Shown: positions 28,161-37,069, numbered from the stretch's first letter. The stretch is DNA of 64,000 nucleotides from Flavobacterium sp. (GCA_030151565.1 JASLDM010000116.1:1-64000), one strand, 5' to 3'. A program made the numbers and translations. Notes: a model not told the origin generated them from the letters alone.

Positions 28161-29609
28161 ATGGAAAGAGAAAATATAGCTGTAGGATTAGATATCGGAA
28201 CAACGAAGATAGTTGCGATGATTGGCAAGAAAAACGAGTATGGAAAACTCGAAATTCTAGGACTAGGTAAGGCAAAAAGTTTAGGTGTAAAACGAGGAGT
28301 AGTAAATAATATTACGCAAACGATTCAATCTATCCAAAATGCTGTAGCCGAAGCTGAAACAAGCTCAGGTTATAAGATTCAGAATGTTGTTGTGGGAATT
28401 GCAGGGCAACATATACGTAGTATCCAACACAGTGATTATATCAGCAGAGATAATCCTGATGAAGTAATTGGAGAAAAAGATATAGAGCAGTTGATTAATC
28501 AAGTGCAAAAGTTGAGCATGCTTCCTGGTGAGGAAATTATTCACGTATTGCCGCAAGAATTTAAAATTGATGGCGAGCCTGGTATTCAAGAACCTATTGG
28601 AATGCATGGGGCGCGTCTAGAAGCGACTTTTCATGTAGTTGTTGGACAAGCAGCTTTGATAAAAAATGCGGGACGTTGTATAAAGGATGCTGGACTGGAA
28701 TTGTCAGGTATTACTTTGGAGCCATTAGCATCTGCAGAAGCTGTTTTAAGTTTTGAAGAAAAGGAAGCAGGAGTTGCACTTATTGATATAGGTGGTGGTA
28801 CTACAGATTTGGCAATTTTTAAAGATGGGATTATTAGACATACAGCTGTAGTTCCATTTGGAGGAAATGTAATTACTGATGATATTAAAGAAGGTTGCTC
28901 TATAATAGGGAAACAGGCTGAATTGTTAAAAGTGAAATTTGGATCGGCTTGGCCAGGTGAGAATAAAGATAATGAGATTGTTTCAATCCCAGGTTTAAGA
29001 GGAAAGGAACCTAAAGAGATATCTTTAAAGAATTTGTCTAAAATTATTCATGCTCGCGTAGAAGAGATTATTGAATTAGTTTTTGCAGAGATTAAAACAT
29101 ATGGGTATGAAAACCCTCAAAAGAAATTAATTGCGGGTATCGTTTTAACTGGAGGAGGTTCAGAGCTGAAGCATATCAAGCAATTGGTGGAATATAAAAC
29201 GGGTATTGATACGCGTATTGGATATCCAAATGAGCATTTGGCTGGAGATTCTGAAAAAGAAATTTCTAGTCCGCTTTTTGCTACGGCAGTTGGTTTGGTA
29301 ATGCAAAGTGAGCGTAGTCGTACAAAAGGAGCTATTTCATTAGAGGAATTAAATGAGAGGGTAAAACAAACTCAAGTAGATAGATCAAGACCTGTTGTGA
29401 CAAGAGAAGATTCTTTTGGTTTGGCAGGAAGAGATGAAGAATTACCTAAAGTTGAAAAAGAAAGCTTTGTTTCCTCAGCTACTGAAACAGTAAAGAGAGC
29501 TGCTGTTACTCCTGAAGTAGAAAGTACATCTACTGTTGAGGCATTTGAGGTAAGCTTCTTAGGTAAGTTTTATAAAAAAATTAAAGATTTCATAGAAAAG
29601 ATAGAATAA
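28161..29609 (+). CDS. ftsA: cell division protein FtsA
   Basis: Actin-like ATPase of 482 residues that anchors FtsZ to the membrane. Phosphate-1 motif VGLDIGTTKIVAMIG is at the N-terminus, the SHS2/1C domain follows (about 80-165), then phosphate-2 ALIDIGGGTTDLAIF near residue 205 and LTGGGSELKHI near residue 330. The extreme C-terminus, FLGKFYKKIKDFIEKIE, is an amphipathic helix that should bind the membrane. A variable linker (about 395-460) precedes it. The ATG at 28161 is preferred to an in-frame GTG two codons upstream. Confidence 0.95.
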   Translation: MERENIAVGLDIGTTKIVAMIGKKNEYGKLEILGLGKAKSLGVKRGVVNNITQTIQSIQNAVAEAETSSGYKIQNVVVGIAGQHIRSIQHSDYISRDNPDEVIGEKDIEQLINQVQKLSMLPGEEIIHVLPQEFKIDGEPGIQEPIGMHGARLEATFHVVVGQAALIKNAGRCIKDAGLELSGITLEPLASAEAVLSFEEKEAGVALIDIGGGTTDLAIFKDGIIRHTAVVPFGGNVITDDIKEGCSIIGKQAELLKVKFGSAWPGENKDNEIVSIPGLRGKEPKEISLKNLSKIIHARVEEIIELVFAEIKTYGYENPQKKLIAGIVLTGGGSELKHIKQLVEYKTGIDTRIGYPNEHLAGDSEKEISSPLFATAVGLVMQSERSRTKGAISLEELNERVKQTQVDRSRPVVTREDSFGLAGRDEELPKVEKESFVSSATETVKRAAVTPEVESTSTVEAFEVSFLGKFYKKIKDFIEKIE

Positions 29610-29621
29610 AAAGCGATACGT

Positions 29622-31673
29622 ATGGACACTACAGATAATAGAAAAATCGAGTTTGATTTGCCTAAAAATCAATCAAACGTTATTAAAGTAATTGGAGTTG
29701 GTGGAGGTGGTAGTAATGCTATTAATCACATGTTTAAGCAAGGTATTAAAGGTGTAGATTTTGTTGTATGTAATACCGATTCTCAAGCACTAGAAAATAG
29801 TACAGTGCCAAATAAAATCCAATTAGGGGTAAATCTTACCGAAGGATTAGGAGCTGGAGCCAACCCAGAAGTTGGTCAACAATCTGCTTTGGAAAGTATC
29901 GAAGAAATTGAAAGAATGCTTGATACGAATACCAAAATGGTTTTTATTACAGCAGGAATGGGAGGAGGAACAGGAACTGGAGCAGCGCCTGTGATTGCTC
30001 AAATTTGTAAAGAGCGTGATATTTTAACGGTTGGTATTGTTACAATTCCTTTTCAATTTGAAGGAAAAGTGCGTCAAGAGCAAGCGTTAAAAGGAGTTGA
30101 GCGTTTGAGAAAAAATGTAGATTCCTTAATTGTAATTAATAATAATAAGCTACGTGAAGTTTATGGAAACTTAGGTTTTAAAGCAGGGTTCTCAAAAGCC
30201 GATGAGGTTTTGGCAACAGCATCACGTGGTATTGCAGAGGTAATTACACATCACTATACTCAAAATATTGACTTAAAAGATGCTAAGACAGTATTGTCTG
30301 ATAGCGGAACAGCAATAATGGGATCATCTGTAGCTTCGGGTGAAACAAGAGCCAAAGATGCTATTGTTGAAGCATTAGATTCACCATTATTAAATGATAA
30401 TAAAATTTCAGGTGCTAAAAACGTATTGTTGTTAATTGTTTCTGGTACTAATGAAATTACAATTGATGAGATTGGAGAAATTAATGATCATATTCAGACA
30501 GAAGCTGGTCATAATGCCAATATCATTATGGGGGTTGGAGAAGATGACTCTTTAGGAGAATCTATTTCTGTTACTATCATTGCTACAGGTTTCAATGTAG
30601 AACAGCAAATGAATATTGTGAATTCTTCTGAACCAAAGGTGATTATTCACGCGTTGGAAGAAGAGCAAAAAGTAGTTCGAGATTTATCTCAATCAGCTGC
30701 TCCTGGAATTAATTTTACGTCGCCTCAAGAGCCTTTAGCTAATAAAGAGCCTGAAGCAGTTGTTGAAATTGAAGAGAAAGTAATTGAAGTAGAAACACGT
30801 AGAGTGTTTAACTTAGAAGATGATTTGTCCGAAGATGATGTTTTTCCGAATGATGGAGACGGAGGAATTGAGATTGAAAAAAAAACGATTAGCGAAACAG
30901 TAGAGCAGGAACAAGCGGCTGGATTGGATGTTTTTTTTGAAATTGTAGCGCCAACAAAGGAAGAGGTTAAGGTGTCACCATTAGAAGATCGTGCACCTAA
31001 ATCTAGAGACATTAGAGATATTAATGTTGTGGATCCGGAGTTCGTGATCGTAGAGCCAATTGTTAAAGAAGAACCGAAAATTAATAGAGTTGAATTTCAA
31101 ATTCAAGAGCCTAAAAAAATAGAAGAACCTATTTTGTTTAATCTTGTTGAGGAAGTTGCAGTTGAAGAGGTTAAAGTAAACGATGCTCAATTTGTTAACG
31201 CACATAATAATGCGGACGTTTCAAATAATTCTGTAGATCACGATTTAATTCGTTATTCTTTAGAGGATTATATGGAGGTTGAAAATGAACTTTTGAGTTC
31301 AAAGCCTAAAGCAAAGCACACGGAAGCTATTGAGGAAGAATTTAAATTTAGTATCAGAACAAGCGAAGAAGAGATTCCTACAGCGCCAATCTCTACTGAA
31401 GAAGTGTCTCCAGTGGAAATGAGTATTGAGGAAATGCTTCGAAGAAGAGCTCCAGATCGCAAAAAAAAGATGAAAGATTATAATTATAAGTTTAATAATT
31501 CTAATTCTCATTTAAATGATCTAGAGCGTGAGCCAGCATATAAAAGACAAGGAATTGAGATTGATGCTGCTAATGCTGATTCAAATAGATCAAGAGTTTC
31601 TTTAGGTGTTGATGGAAATAATGATTCTAAACTTAGATCAAATAATTCTTTTTTACACGATAACGTAGATTAA
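29622..31673 (+). CDS. ftsZ: cell division protein FtsZ
   Basis: Tubulin-like GTPase of 683 residues that forms the Z ring. The N-terminal GTPase domain (about 15-320) has VIGVGGGGSNAINHM, the tubulin signature GGGTGTGAAPVIAQ near residue 110 and the NxDxxD-like region. Beyond residue 330 is a very long acidic, probably disordered extension of about 350 residues, with a conserved basic motif MSIEEMLRRRAPDRKKKMKD near residue 600. Long C-terminal tails are normal in flavobacteria. It ends the dcw cluster before a strong terminator. Confidence 0.96.
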   Translation: MDTTDNRKIEFDLPKNQSNVIKVIGVGGGGSNAINHMFKQGIKGVDFVVCNTDSQALENSTVPNKIQLGVNLTEGLGAGANPEVGQQSALESIEEIERMLDTNTKMVFITAGMGGGTGTGAAPVIAQICKERDILTVGIVTIPFQFEGKVRQEQALKGVERLRKNVDSLIVINNNKLREVYGNLGFKAGFSKADEVLATASRGIAEVITHHYTQNIDLKDAKTVLSDSGTAIMGSSVASGETRAKDAIVEALDSPLLNDNKISGAKNVLLLIVSGTNEITIDEIGEINDHIQTEAGHNANIIMGVGEDDSLGESISVTIIATGFNVEQQMNIVNSSEPKVIIHALEEEQKVVRDLSQSAAPGINFTSPQEPLANKEPEAVVEIEEKVIEVETRRVFNLEDDLSEDDVFPNDGDGGIEIEKKTISETVEQEQAAGLDVFFEIVAPTKEEVKVSPLEDRAPKSRDIRDINVVDPEFVIVEPIVKEEPKINRVEFQIQEPKKIEEPILFNLVEEVAVEEVKVNDAQFVNAHNNADVSNNSVDHDLIRYSLEDYMEVENELLSSKPKAKHTEAIEEEFKFSIRTSEEEIPTAPISTEEVSPVEMSIEEMLRRRAPDRKKKMKDYNYKFNNSNSHLNDLEREPAYKRQGIEIDAANADSNRSRVSLGVDGNNDSKLRSNNSFLHDNVD

Positions 31674-31694
31674 CTAAGATTTTTAAATAATTAT

Positions 31695-31729
31695 ATAACC
31701 CGGAAAAAGTTTTTTCCGGGTTATTTTTT
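31695..31729 (+). terminator. terminator of the dcw cluster
   Basis: Perfect 14-bp stem (ATAACCCGGAAAAA at 31695-31708, its complement at 31711-31724) followed by a T-run. I saw no comparable hairpin inside the 16 kb from mraZ to ftsZ. Confidence 0.9.
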
Positions 31730-31736
31730 ATATTTG
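31729..31736 (+). promoter_or_regulatory. promoter -7 box for the yqeY-like gene
   Basis: TATATTTG matches TAnnTTTG exactly, 24 nt before the ATG, and begins at the end of the ftsZ terminator T-run. No TTTG at the -33 distance. Confidence 0.55.
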
Positions 31737-31760
31737 CATTAATACTAAAAAATAAAATAT

Positions 31761-32213
31761 ATGAGCTTACAGAAACAGATTATGGATGAGATGAAGGATG
31801 CTATGAAAGCTAAAGACACTATGGCTTTAGAAGCATTAAGAGCTGTAAAATCGGAATTATTACTTGCGCAAACGCAATCAGGTGCAAAAGAAGAGTTAAG
31901 TGCTGAGGAAGAGATTAAAATATTGCAAAAATTAGTTAAACAACGAAAAGATAGTGCTGCTATTTTTAATGAGCAAGGAAGAGCTGATTTAGCAGATCCA
32001 GAATTAGCACAAGCGGCAATTATTGAAAAGTTTTTACCAGAACAATTAAGTACGGAAGAAGTAGAAGTTGTTGTTACAAGAATTGTAACTGAAGGAGGTT
32101 TCTCTGGAATGGCAGCAATGGGTCAGGTGATGGGATTGGTTTCTAAAGAATTGGCCGGAAAAGCAGATGGGAAAACTATTTCAACAGTTGTAAAAGCTAT
32201 TTTAGCGAAATAA
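31761..32213 (+). CDS. GatB/YqeY domain protein
   Basis: Stand-alone YqeY-type protein of 150 residues, homologous to the tail domain of the GatB subunit of tRNA amidotransferase. Motifs include MKDAMKAKDTMALEALRAVKSELL near the N-terminus, a basic LVKQRKDSAAIF helix near residue 60 and the C-terminal GQVMGLVSKELAGKADGKT. The function of the free-standing form is unsettled; a role in tRNA-dependent amidation is only inferred from the family. Directly downstream is a tRNA-Arg gene, with a shared terminator after it. Confidence 0.9.
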   Translation: MSLQKQIMDEMKDAMKAKDTMALEALRAVKSELLLAQTQSGAKEELSAEEEIKILQKLVKQRKDSAAIFNEQGRADLADPELAQAAIIEKFLPEQLSTEEVEVVVTRIVTEGGFSGMAAMGQVMGLVSKELAGKADGKTISTVVKAILAK

Positions 32214-32223
32214 AAGAACAAAC

Positions 32224-32297
32224 GTCTGCGTAGTTCAACTGGATAGAATATCAGATTTCGGCTCTGAGGGTTGGGGGTTCGAACCCCTCCGCGGACG
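32224..32297 (+). tRNA. tRNA-Arg (anticodon TCG)
   Basis: All four stems can be drawn. Acceptor GTCTGCG/CGCGGAC (one G-T pair), D stem GTTC/GAAT, anticodon stem TCAGA/TCTGA with loop TTTCGGC (anticodon TCG at 32258-32260, reading CGA) and T stem GGGGG/CCCTC with loop TTCGAAC. The discriminator base is G at 32297. CCA is not encoded. It lies 10 nt after the yqeY-like stop and may be processed from that transcript. Confidence 0.95.
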
Positions 32298-32298
32298 C

Positions 32299-32331
32299 AA
32301 GCGAAGCATTTTTTAATGCTTCGCTTTTTTT
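32299..32331 (+). terminator. terminator after tRNA-Arg
   Basis: Perfect 12-bp stem AAGCGAAGCATT/AATGCTTCGCTT with a TTTT loop and a T-run, starting 1 nt after the tRNA. Confidence 0.92.
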
Positions 32332-32402
32332 ATTTTTTATTAAAAAGTAGTAACTTTTATGTTATACTGATAAAAATCATATTTTACCTTTAATAAAGCA
32401 GG

Positions 32403-32410
32403 TATATTTG
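32403..32410 (+). promoter_or_regulatory. promoter -7 box for the CBS protein gene
   Basis: TATATTTG matches TAnnTTTG exactly, 17 nt before the ATG at 32428. Confidence 0.55.
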
Positions 32411-32427
32411 TTCAAGAAATAAAGGAT

Positions 32428-32850
32428 ATGAAACTAAGAATCCCTGTGTCGTCTATAATGGTGACAAATGTTGTGAAGTTGAATGTGACTGATTCATTAA
32501 CAAAAGCAGAAAGTTTGTTTAAAGATTATAAGATTAGACATCTGCCTGTAATGTCGGGGGATTCTATCATTGGAATTTTAAGTTATACCGATTTATTGAG
32601 AATCAGTTTAAGTGAGGAAGTTGATGGTGTAGATGAAGTGATGAGTACAACAGTTTATAATATGTACTCATTAGAACAGGTTATGGTGAAAAATGTCATT
32701 ACAATACAAGCAAATGCTAATATTAAAGATGCCGCTGAAATTTTAGCAGAAAGTGATTTTAGAGCATTGCCTGTTTTGGATGGAGATAAATTGGTAGGGA
32801 TGTTAACAACTACCGATTTAATTAAGTACATGTTGAAGCAATACAATTAA
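32428..32850 (+). CDS. CBS-domain pair protein
   Basis: Cytoplasmic protein of 140 residues made almost entirely of two CBS motifs (about 5-60 and 75-138), forming one Bateman module. Each ends in the usual hydrophobic-Thr/Asp pattern (ILSYTDLLRI and MLTTTDLIKYML). Such modules usually bind adenine nucleotides and regulate a partner protein; no partner domain is fused here and no partner gene is evident nearby. It is transcribed alone from its own promoter and ends at a bidirectional terminator shared with the opposing metal operon. Confidence 0.9.
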   Translation: MKLRIPVSSIMVTNVVKLNVTDSLTKAESLFKDYKIRHLPVMSGDSIIGILSYTDLLRISLSEEVDGVDEVMSTTVYNMYSLEQVMVKNVITIQANANIKDAAEILAESDFRALPVLDGDKLVGMLTTTDLIKYMLKQYN

Positions 32851-32921
32851 ATCAGGGATTGAAAGAGAGTTTTTAGTTTTGTAGTTTGTGAGTTTGGCTA
32901 CAAAATACATATTGTTGTTTG

Positions 32922-32959
32922 AAAAAAAAGCACTAATCAGAAATGATTAGTGCTTTTTT
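32922..32959. terminator. bidirectional terminator between the CBS gene and the metal operon
   Basis: A-run, 10-bp perfect stem GCACTAATCA/TGATTAGTGC, GAAA loop and T-run between converging genes. Confidence 0.92.
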
Positions 32960-32966
32960 AGTTTTA

Positions 32967-33299
32967 TTAACGTTCATATTGACAGCAAGAATGTAAATTT
33001 TTGTAGTTATTATCTTCTGCTTTTATGTTTTGAGTATCATGCCCTGTTTTAGCAACAGCCTTTTCAACTGCATCAAGATTTGTTTTTTTAGGATTTAAAT
33101 AGATGTCTAATTTCTTTTCATCAGTCGACCAAGAAGCAGAACGTACACCTTTAACACTTAAGGCTGCTTTTTCTATGCGTTTTTTGCACATTTCGCAGTT
33201 TCCTTTCACATCTATTTTTTGATATGATTTAGGTTTGTCTTGTGCGTAAGAAGTGAATGCGAATGCTAAAGTGATAGTAGCGTATATAAGATATTTCAT
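32967..33299 (-). CDS. secreted heavy-metal-associated (HMA) domain protein
   Basis: Exported protein of 110 residues. A signal peptide (about 1-20, ending SYAQ) precedes one HMA domain with the metal-binding motif GNCEMCKKRIEKA (Cys35 and Cys38). A second cysteine pair, Cys105-Cys106, closes the C-terminus (HSCCQYER). It probably acts as a periplasmic metal chaperone or sensor, most likely for copper(I), but metal identity is an inference. It is the last gene of a three-gene operon, 14 nt after the TonB-dependent receptor. Confidence 0.88.
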   Translation of the reverse strand: MKYLIYATITLAFAFTSYAQDKPKSYQKIDVKGNCEMCKKRIEKAALSVKGVRSASWSTDEKKLDIYLNPKKTNLDAVEKAVAKTGHDTQNIKAEDNNYKNLHSCCQYER

Positions 33300-33313
33300 G
33301 TTTAATAATATTA

Positions 33314-35554
33314 TTAGTTAATTTTAAATCTAAGGCCTGCATAATACATTTGTCCAAAAATGGGAGCGTATATGATTGAGCTATCAAAATCAGTTCCAAA
33401 GGGTTGATCTGCTCCTAATATAGTTCTATTTTGTTTGTAATTTGTAATATTTTCGCCACCAACGTAAATCTCCCATTTATCTGAGAATACTTTTGTAATT
33501 TGTGCGTTTATAGTAGAAAATGGATTTGAGAAAGGCTTTGTTTGATTTTTAATTTCATTGTTTTGTGTGTTTGGTAAGCGTTGTTTGCCAATCCAATTAT
33601 AAGTTAAGTCAAATTTCCAATTTCCACCTTTATCTAGAACAGGTGTTTCATATTCTAAATTGGTAAAGAAACGATGTTTAGCTTGTAAAGGACGTTCTTT
33701 TTTACCACTTAAATAATCTGTTTGTATATCGTAATATTTGTAAGCAGTTCGGATATTAAGATGGCTGGCAAGATTATAATTTACATCTAGTTGTAAGCTG
33801 TTCGCATACGATTTTCCGTCTAGATTGTAAAATTGCACCTCGTGCGAATTTTGATCTACATCTACAACGATTTGATTGTTGAAATCGGTCCTGTAAAAAT
33901 CAAGTGTAATATCTCCTTTTTTATTAAATAAATAAAAGCCTTGAGATAAACTGATTCCGTAATTCCAAGCGATTTCAGGATCTAAGCCGTAAAGCGATCC
34001 ATTTGCATCATTTATAATAAACTGTTTATTGCTTGCAAGAAGGTTTTGGTTTTCGGCAAAAATGTTAGCTAAGCGTTTACCTCTTCCAGCTGAAACTCTT
34101 AACGTAGTGTTTTCCCATGGATTGTAACGGAGGTGGAATCTCGGAGTTACGAAGGTTCCCATTCTATTGTGATTATCTAAACGTAATCCGGCAACAAAAC
34201 TTAAGTTCTCAGTATTGTCATAGGTGTATTCAAAGAATCCTCCTATAGCGCGATCCGTTCGGTCGAAGTTTTTGTTTAACGTGTAATCAATAAATTCGTC
34301 ATATTGATCAAAGGTAAAACTAATTCCCGTTGAAAATTTATTCAGTGTGTTGTTGATAATAGAGTTGAAAATCAGATTGGTGTAAAAGCTGTTTTGCTTG
34401 ATATCATAAATATTTAATCCGAAATAGGAATCTTGTTTGTGATAGTTGTAGGAGGTTTGAAGACCTATGCTTTGAAAAGGAAGTTCAGGAAAAACGTATC
34501 CTATTTTTCCGCTTAAATCAATTTTTTCTGTATTAATTTCTGAACCCCAAAAAGTAGTTTTTAGTTTGTCTTTTGTTTTGTCAAAATTCACCTCTCCCAT
34601 TTGTTTGTTGTCCTTCATGTATCGCCATGTTAAAAAGCTAATCCAACCTTTTTCTAGATTGGTGTATTGCCAGCGATTCATTATGTTTACTTGATTTCCA
34701 ATAGGATTGTCTAAAAATCCGTCGTGATTCATGTCATTTTTTGAATCGCGCAGATTTCCGTGAAGGAATAACGAAGTGCTCCATTTATCGGAAATTTTTT
34801 GATTTGCGTGAATATTGGCTTCGTATCTGGCATCGCTAGAGCCGTACAAATTTATATAAAGTGGGCGATCATTAGCTGGTTTAATTAATTCTGTGTTGAT
34901 TTGTCCAGAGATACTTTCGTAGCCATTAACCACACTTCCTGCTCCTTTGGTGACTTGTATACTTTCAACCCAAGTTCCTGGCGTAAAAGAAAGTCCATAC
35001 GCTTGAGAAGCGCCTCGAACTGTAGGAATATTTTCTTCTGCAATAAGGATGTAGGGACTAGTAAGACCAAGCATTTTTATTTGTTTAGTTCCGGTAATGG
35101 CATCGGCGAAGTTGACGTCGATGGCAGGATTAGTCTCAAAAGCTTCAGAAATGTTGCAACAAGCAGCTTTTAAAAGTTCGCCGCTATTCATGGTAAGTGT
35201 ATTGGCTGTTCCGTTTACAGAACGTTGGCTGTTTCTTTTAGTAGCTTTTACAACAACTTCATCTAATTGAGAGTCTGGAAAGATCTGGATCGTACCCAAG
35301 GCATTTGCTTCCATAATGTGAATGCTTTTGTCTTGATATCCCACATATGAAATGATTAGGTTGTTGTGTTTTTGAAAAGGAATTTCAAAGCTTCCATCTG
35401 ATAAGCTCATAGTTCCTATCGAGGAATCTTCCCAATAAATAGAAGCTCCGTAAATTGGAATTTTGTTTTCGTCAACGATAATTCCGCGTAGCTGCTCTTG
35501 AGACCATAAGTTTAGGCTCACAGCGAAGCATACAGCAGTTAAGATGTATTTCAT
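33314..35554 (-). CDS. TonB-dependent receptor of a metal-linked family
   Basis: Outer-membrane TonB-dependent receptor of 746 residues. After the signal peptide comes a carboxypeptidase-regulatory-like domain (about 20-90), then the plug (about 110-230) with NISEAFETNPAIDVNF and TKQIKMLGLTSPYILI, then the barrel ending GLRFKIN. A Cys132-Cys133 pair in the plug just before the NISEAFE motif is unusual for TonB receptors and I recall it as characteristic of this family. It sits between a HYC_CC_PP protein and an HMA protein, so metal (probably copper) uptake is the best guess; the substrate is not proven. Confidence 0.88.
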   Translation of the reverse strand: MKYILTAVCFAVSLNLWSQEQLRGIIVDENKIPIYGASIYWEDSSIGTMSLSDGSFEIPFQKHNNLIISYVGYQDKSIHIMEANALGTIQIFPDSQLDEVVVKATKRNSQRSVNGTANTLTMNSGELLKAACCNISEAFETNPAIDVNFADAITGTKQIKMLGLTSPYILIAEENIPTVRGASQAYGLSFTPGTWVESIQVTKGAGSVVNGYESISGQINTELIKPANDRPLYINLYGSSDARYEANIHANQKISDKWSTSLFLHGNLRDSKNDMNHDGFLDNPIGNQVNIMNRWQYTNLEKGWISFLTWRYMKDNKQMGEVNFDKTKDKLKTTFWGSEINTEKIDLSGKIGYVFPELPFQSIGLQTSYNYHKQDSYFGLNIYDIKQNSFYTNLIFNSIINNTLNKFSTGISFTFDQYDEFIDYTLNKNFDRTDRAIGGFFEYTYDNTENLSFVAGLRLDNHNRMGTFVTPRFHLRYNPWENTTLRVSAGRGKRLANIFAENQNLLASNKQFIINDANGSLYGLDPEIAWNYGISLSQGFYLFNKKGDITLDFYRTDFNNQIVVDVDQNSHEVQFYNLDGKSYANSLQLDVNYNLASHLNIRTAYKYYDIQTDYLSGKKERPLQAKHRFFTNLEYETPVLDKGGNWKFDLTYNWIGKQRLPNTQNNEIKNQTKPFSNPFSTINAQITKVFSDKWEIYVGGENITNYKQNRTILGADQPFGTDFDSSIIYAPIFGQMYYAGLRFKIN

Positions 35555-35616
35555 TTAAGTGTTTTTGATAATTAGTATTTAACTTTAGAATTGATGTTCT
35601 ATGTAAATAAAAAATA

Positions 35617-36054
35617 TCAAGCGTAAAACAAGAGCCTACAATACAATTTGAAAAGTGGTGGGGCATTTGCTTCTAAATAAGAATCTAGAAGGTTGTTCGT
35701 TGACTCAGCAATGTGAATGTTGTTGAAAAAAGGAGTATTCCATGTCATTTCCGCACTTAGTAATTCTAATTGCAGAGGAATAACTTTGACAAGATTTTGA
35801 TCCGATGTATTTGATTTGACGATTTCGTCTTTGCAGCAGTCTTTGTTATTCTCATCTTGTGGGCTTTCAAAGTCAACATCTGTTTCACAACAAGGCATTG
35901 TTTCGGTAAGCTCATCAATTGCTTTTATGCTATTGTGTGATAAAGATGTTTCTTTTAGTTCTCCCTGACAATAATGCGCATTAATAGACCAACCTACATT
36001 TGAAAAAATGAAGATAAAAAGAAAGAGGAAACTGATATGTCTTTTCTTGGTCAT
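35617..36054 (-). CDS. HYC_CC_PP family small cysteine-rich membrane-anchored protein
   Basis: Protein of 145 residues with an N-terminal hydrophobic segment (about 8-22) and a periplasmic part that carries the three motifs naming the family: His-Tyr-Cys at 27-29, Cys-Cys pairs at 55-56 and 73-74, and Pro-Pro at 132-133 near the C-terminus (ANAPPLFKLY). Members of this Bacteroidota family are encoded next to TonB receptors and HMA proteins, exactly as here. A metal-binding role is inferred. Its ATG is only 4 nt after a perfect -7 box, predicting a leaderless transcript. It is the first gene of the operon. Confidence 0.82.
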   Translation of the reverse strand: MTKKRHISFLFLFIFIFSNVGWSINAHYCQGELKETSLSHNSIKAIDELTETMPCCETDVDFESPQDENNKDCCKDEIVKSNTSDQNLVKVIPLQLELLSAEMTWNTPFFNNIHIAESTNNLLDSYLEANAPPLFKLYCRLLFYA

Positions 36055-36058
36055 GGAA

Positions 36059-36066
36059 CAAAAGTA
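36059..36066 (-). promoter_or_regulatory. promoter -7 box of the metal operon, leaderless type
   Basis: On the minus strand TACTTTTG is followed by TTCC and then the ATG, so the predicted transcription start falls at or next to the start codon. The same 4-nt spacing is seen at 43163 and 44530. Confidence 0.65.
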
Positions 36067-36104
36067 TTTAAAATAAGAGAACTTAGTTGTTAAAAAATAT
36101 AAAA

Positions 36105-36539
36105 TTAACGATCTGAATGCTTTTGGTAAAGAAAGCCAGCTAAAAACAATAATAGAAATATAGGATGTATTAGGAATCTTCTGATGTAAAATAGTGAAAT
36201 TTTGTTTGTAGGGAAGTATAGATAATTTATATAAAATGCAGTGATGAGTATAATAAATAAAACAGTATAGCTAGTAAAGGCAAGTTTGATTAAGTCACTT
36301 TTTTTAAAAATTAGCCACAAGATACCTAAGGAGAGAATTGAATTAATACTATAGCGAAAAAGGTAAGATAAAATCAAGATTAAATGAGAAATTTCAGGGA
36401 AAGAAGATAAGAGAAAATCACTTTTGAAGTAAATCAGGAAAGGATCATAAAATAATAAATTTTCAAAATGACGTATTAAAACTAATCCTACAATGAGCAA
36501 GCTTGATAGTAAAAGGCGAATAAGAGTAATGTTAATCAT
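36105..36539 (-). CDS. exosortase F system-associated membrane protein
   Basis: Very hydrophobic protein of 144 residues with about four predicted membrane spans and no soluble domain. Its identity rests on length, topology and its position: it overlaps the stop of the exosortase F gene by 4 bp, the arrangement known for the small partner protein of XrtF in flavobacteria. The motif FENLLFYDPFLIYFK near residue 25 and late RRFLIHPIFLLLFLAGFLY also fit my memory of that family. Its biochemical role is not known. Confidence 0.8.
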   Translation of the reverse strand: MINITLIRLLLSSLLIVGLVLIRHFENLLFYDPFLIYFKSDFLLSSFPEISHLILILSYLFRYSINSILSLGILWLIFKKSDLIKLAFTSYTVLFIILITAFYINYLYFPTNKISLFYIRRFLIHPIFLLLFLAGFLYQKHSDR

Positions 36540-37069
36540 TTTTTAGAAGAAAGTTTAAAAATCCATAATAACCACAAAAGAAAAACCAAACCATAAATAC
36601 TGATTGGAAATAAAATATCATGCAAAAAGTCTCTGTATTTTGGATAAAAATATAAGCCGTAAACAAATAGGTTTATTCTAAGAATATTTAAATTAAAGAT
36701 CAATAAGCTGCCTAAAAGCATAAAGGCAATCGTTTTTTTAGCTTCGGAATAGAAAGCAGCGATAAAAGAAAGAAAGAGGATAATTACACTTATGCTATTG
36801 CATCCTTCTATAATTTTTGCTACGGTTTTATCATGGTTAACCGTGAGTAAAATAGCTGGTTCTTGGTCGGAAGGAGATAAATCAATTATTAGGTTTAAAA
36901 TAGGAGCACTTTTAGCAGTCAAATTTGCTGTTAAGACAGAAATTGCATCAACTTGATTTTTATTTATGTCATATTGATTCAAAAACAATGTGTAAAGTAT
37001 AGTCAAAACTACATATGCGCCTAAAAAGCGGGTTAAGAAAAGAAGGAAAGATTTCGTGCTTTTTTTCAT
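36536..37069 (-). CDS. xrtF: exosortase family protein XrtF
   Basis: Multi-spanning membrane protease/transpeptidase-like protein of 177 residues. The exosortase catalytic residues are present: Cys90 in IIEGCNSISV, Arg131 in LNILRINLF and His150 in FLHDILFP. Exosortases recognise C-terminal sorting signals on exported proteins, cleave them and attach the product to another molecule. XrtF is the flavobacterial version. No protein with an obvious PEP-CTERM-like tail is encoded in this window, so the target is unknown. It is divergent from a GAF-protein gene, a neighbourhood I recall as conserved. Confidence 0.88.
   Translation of the reverse strand: MKKSTKSFLLFLTRFLGAYVVLTILYTLFLNQYDINKNQVDAISVLTANLTAKSAPILNLIIDLSPSDQEPAILLTVNHDKTVAKIIEGCNSISVIILFLSFIAAFYSEAKKTIAFMLLGSLLIFNLNILRINLFVYGLYFYPKYRDFLHDILFPISIYGLVFLLWLLWIFKLSSKK

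Noticed and set aside
30725..31511. Several minus-strand frames opposite the ftsZ tail
   Set aside because: They mirror the biased codon usage of the repetitive Glu/Lys-rich FtsZ extension and have no conserved features.
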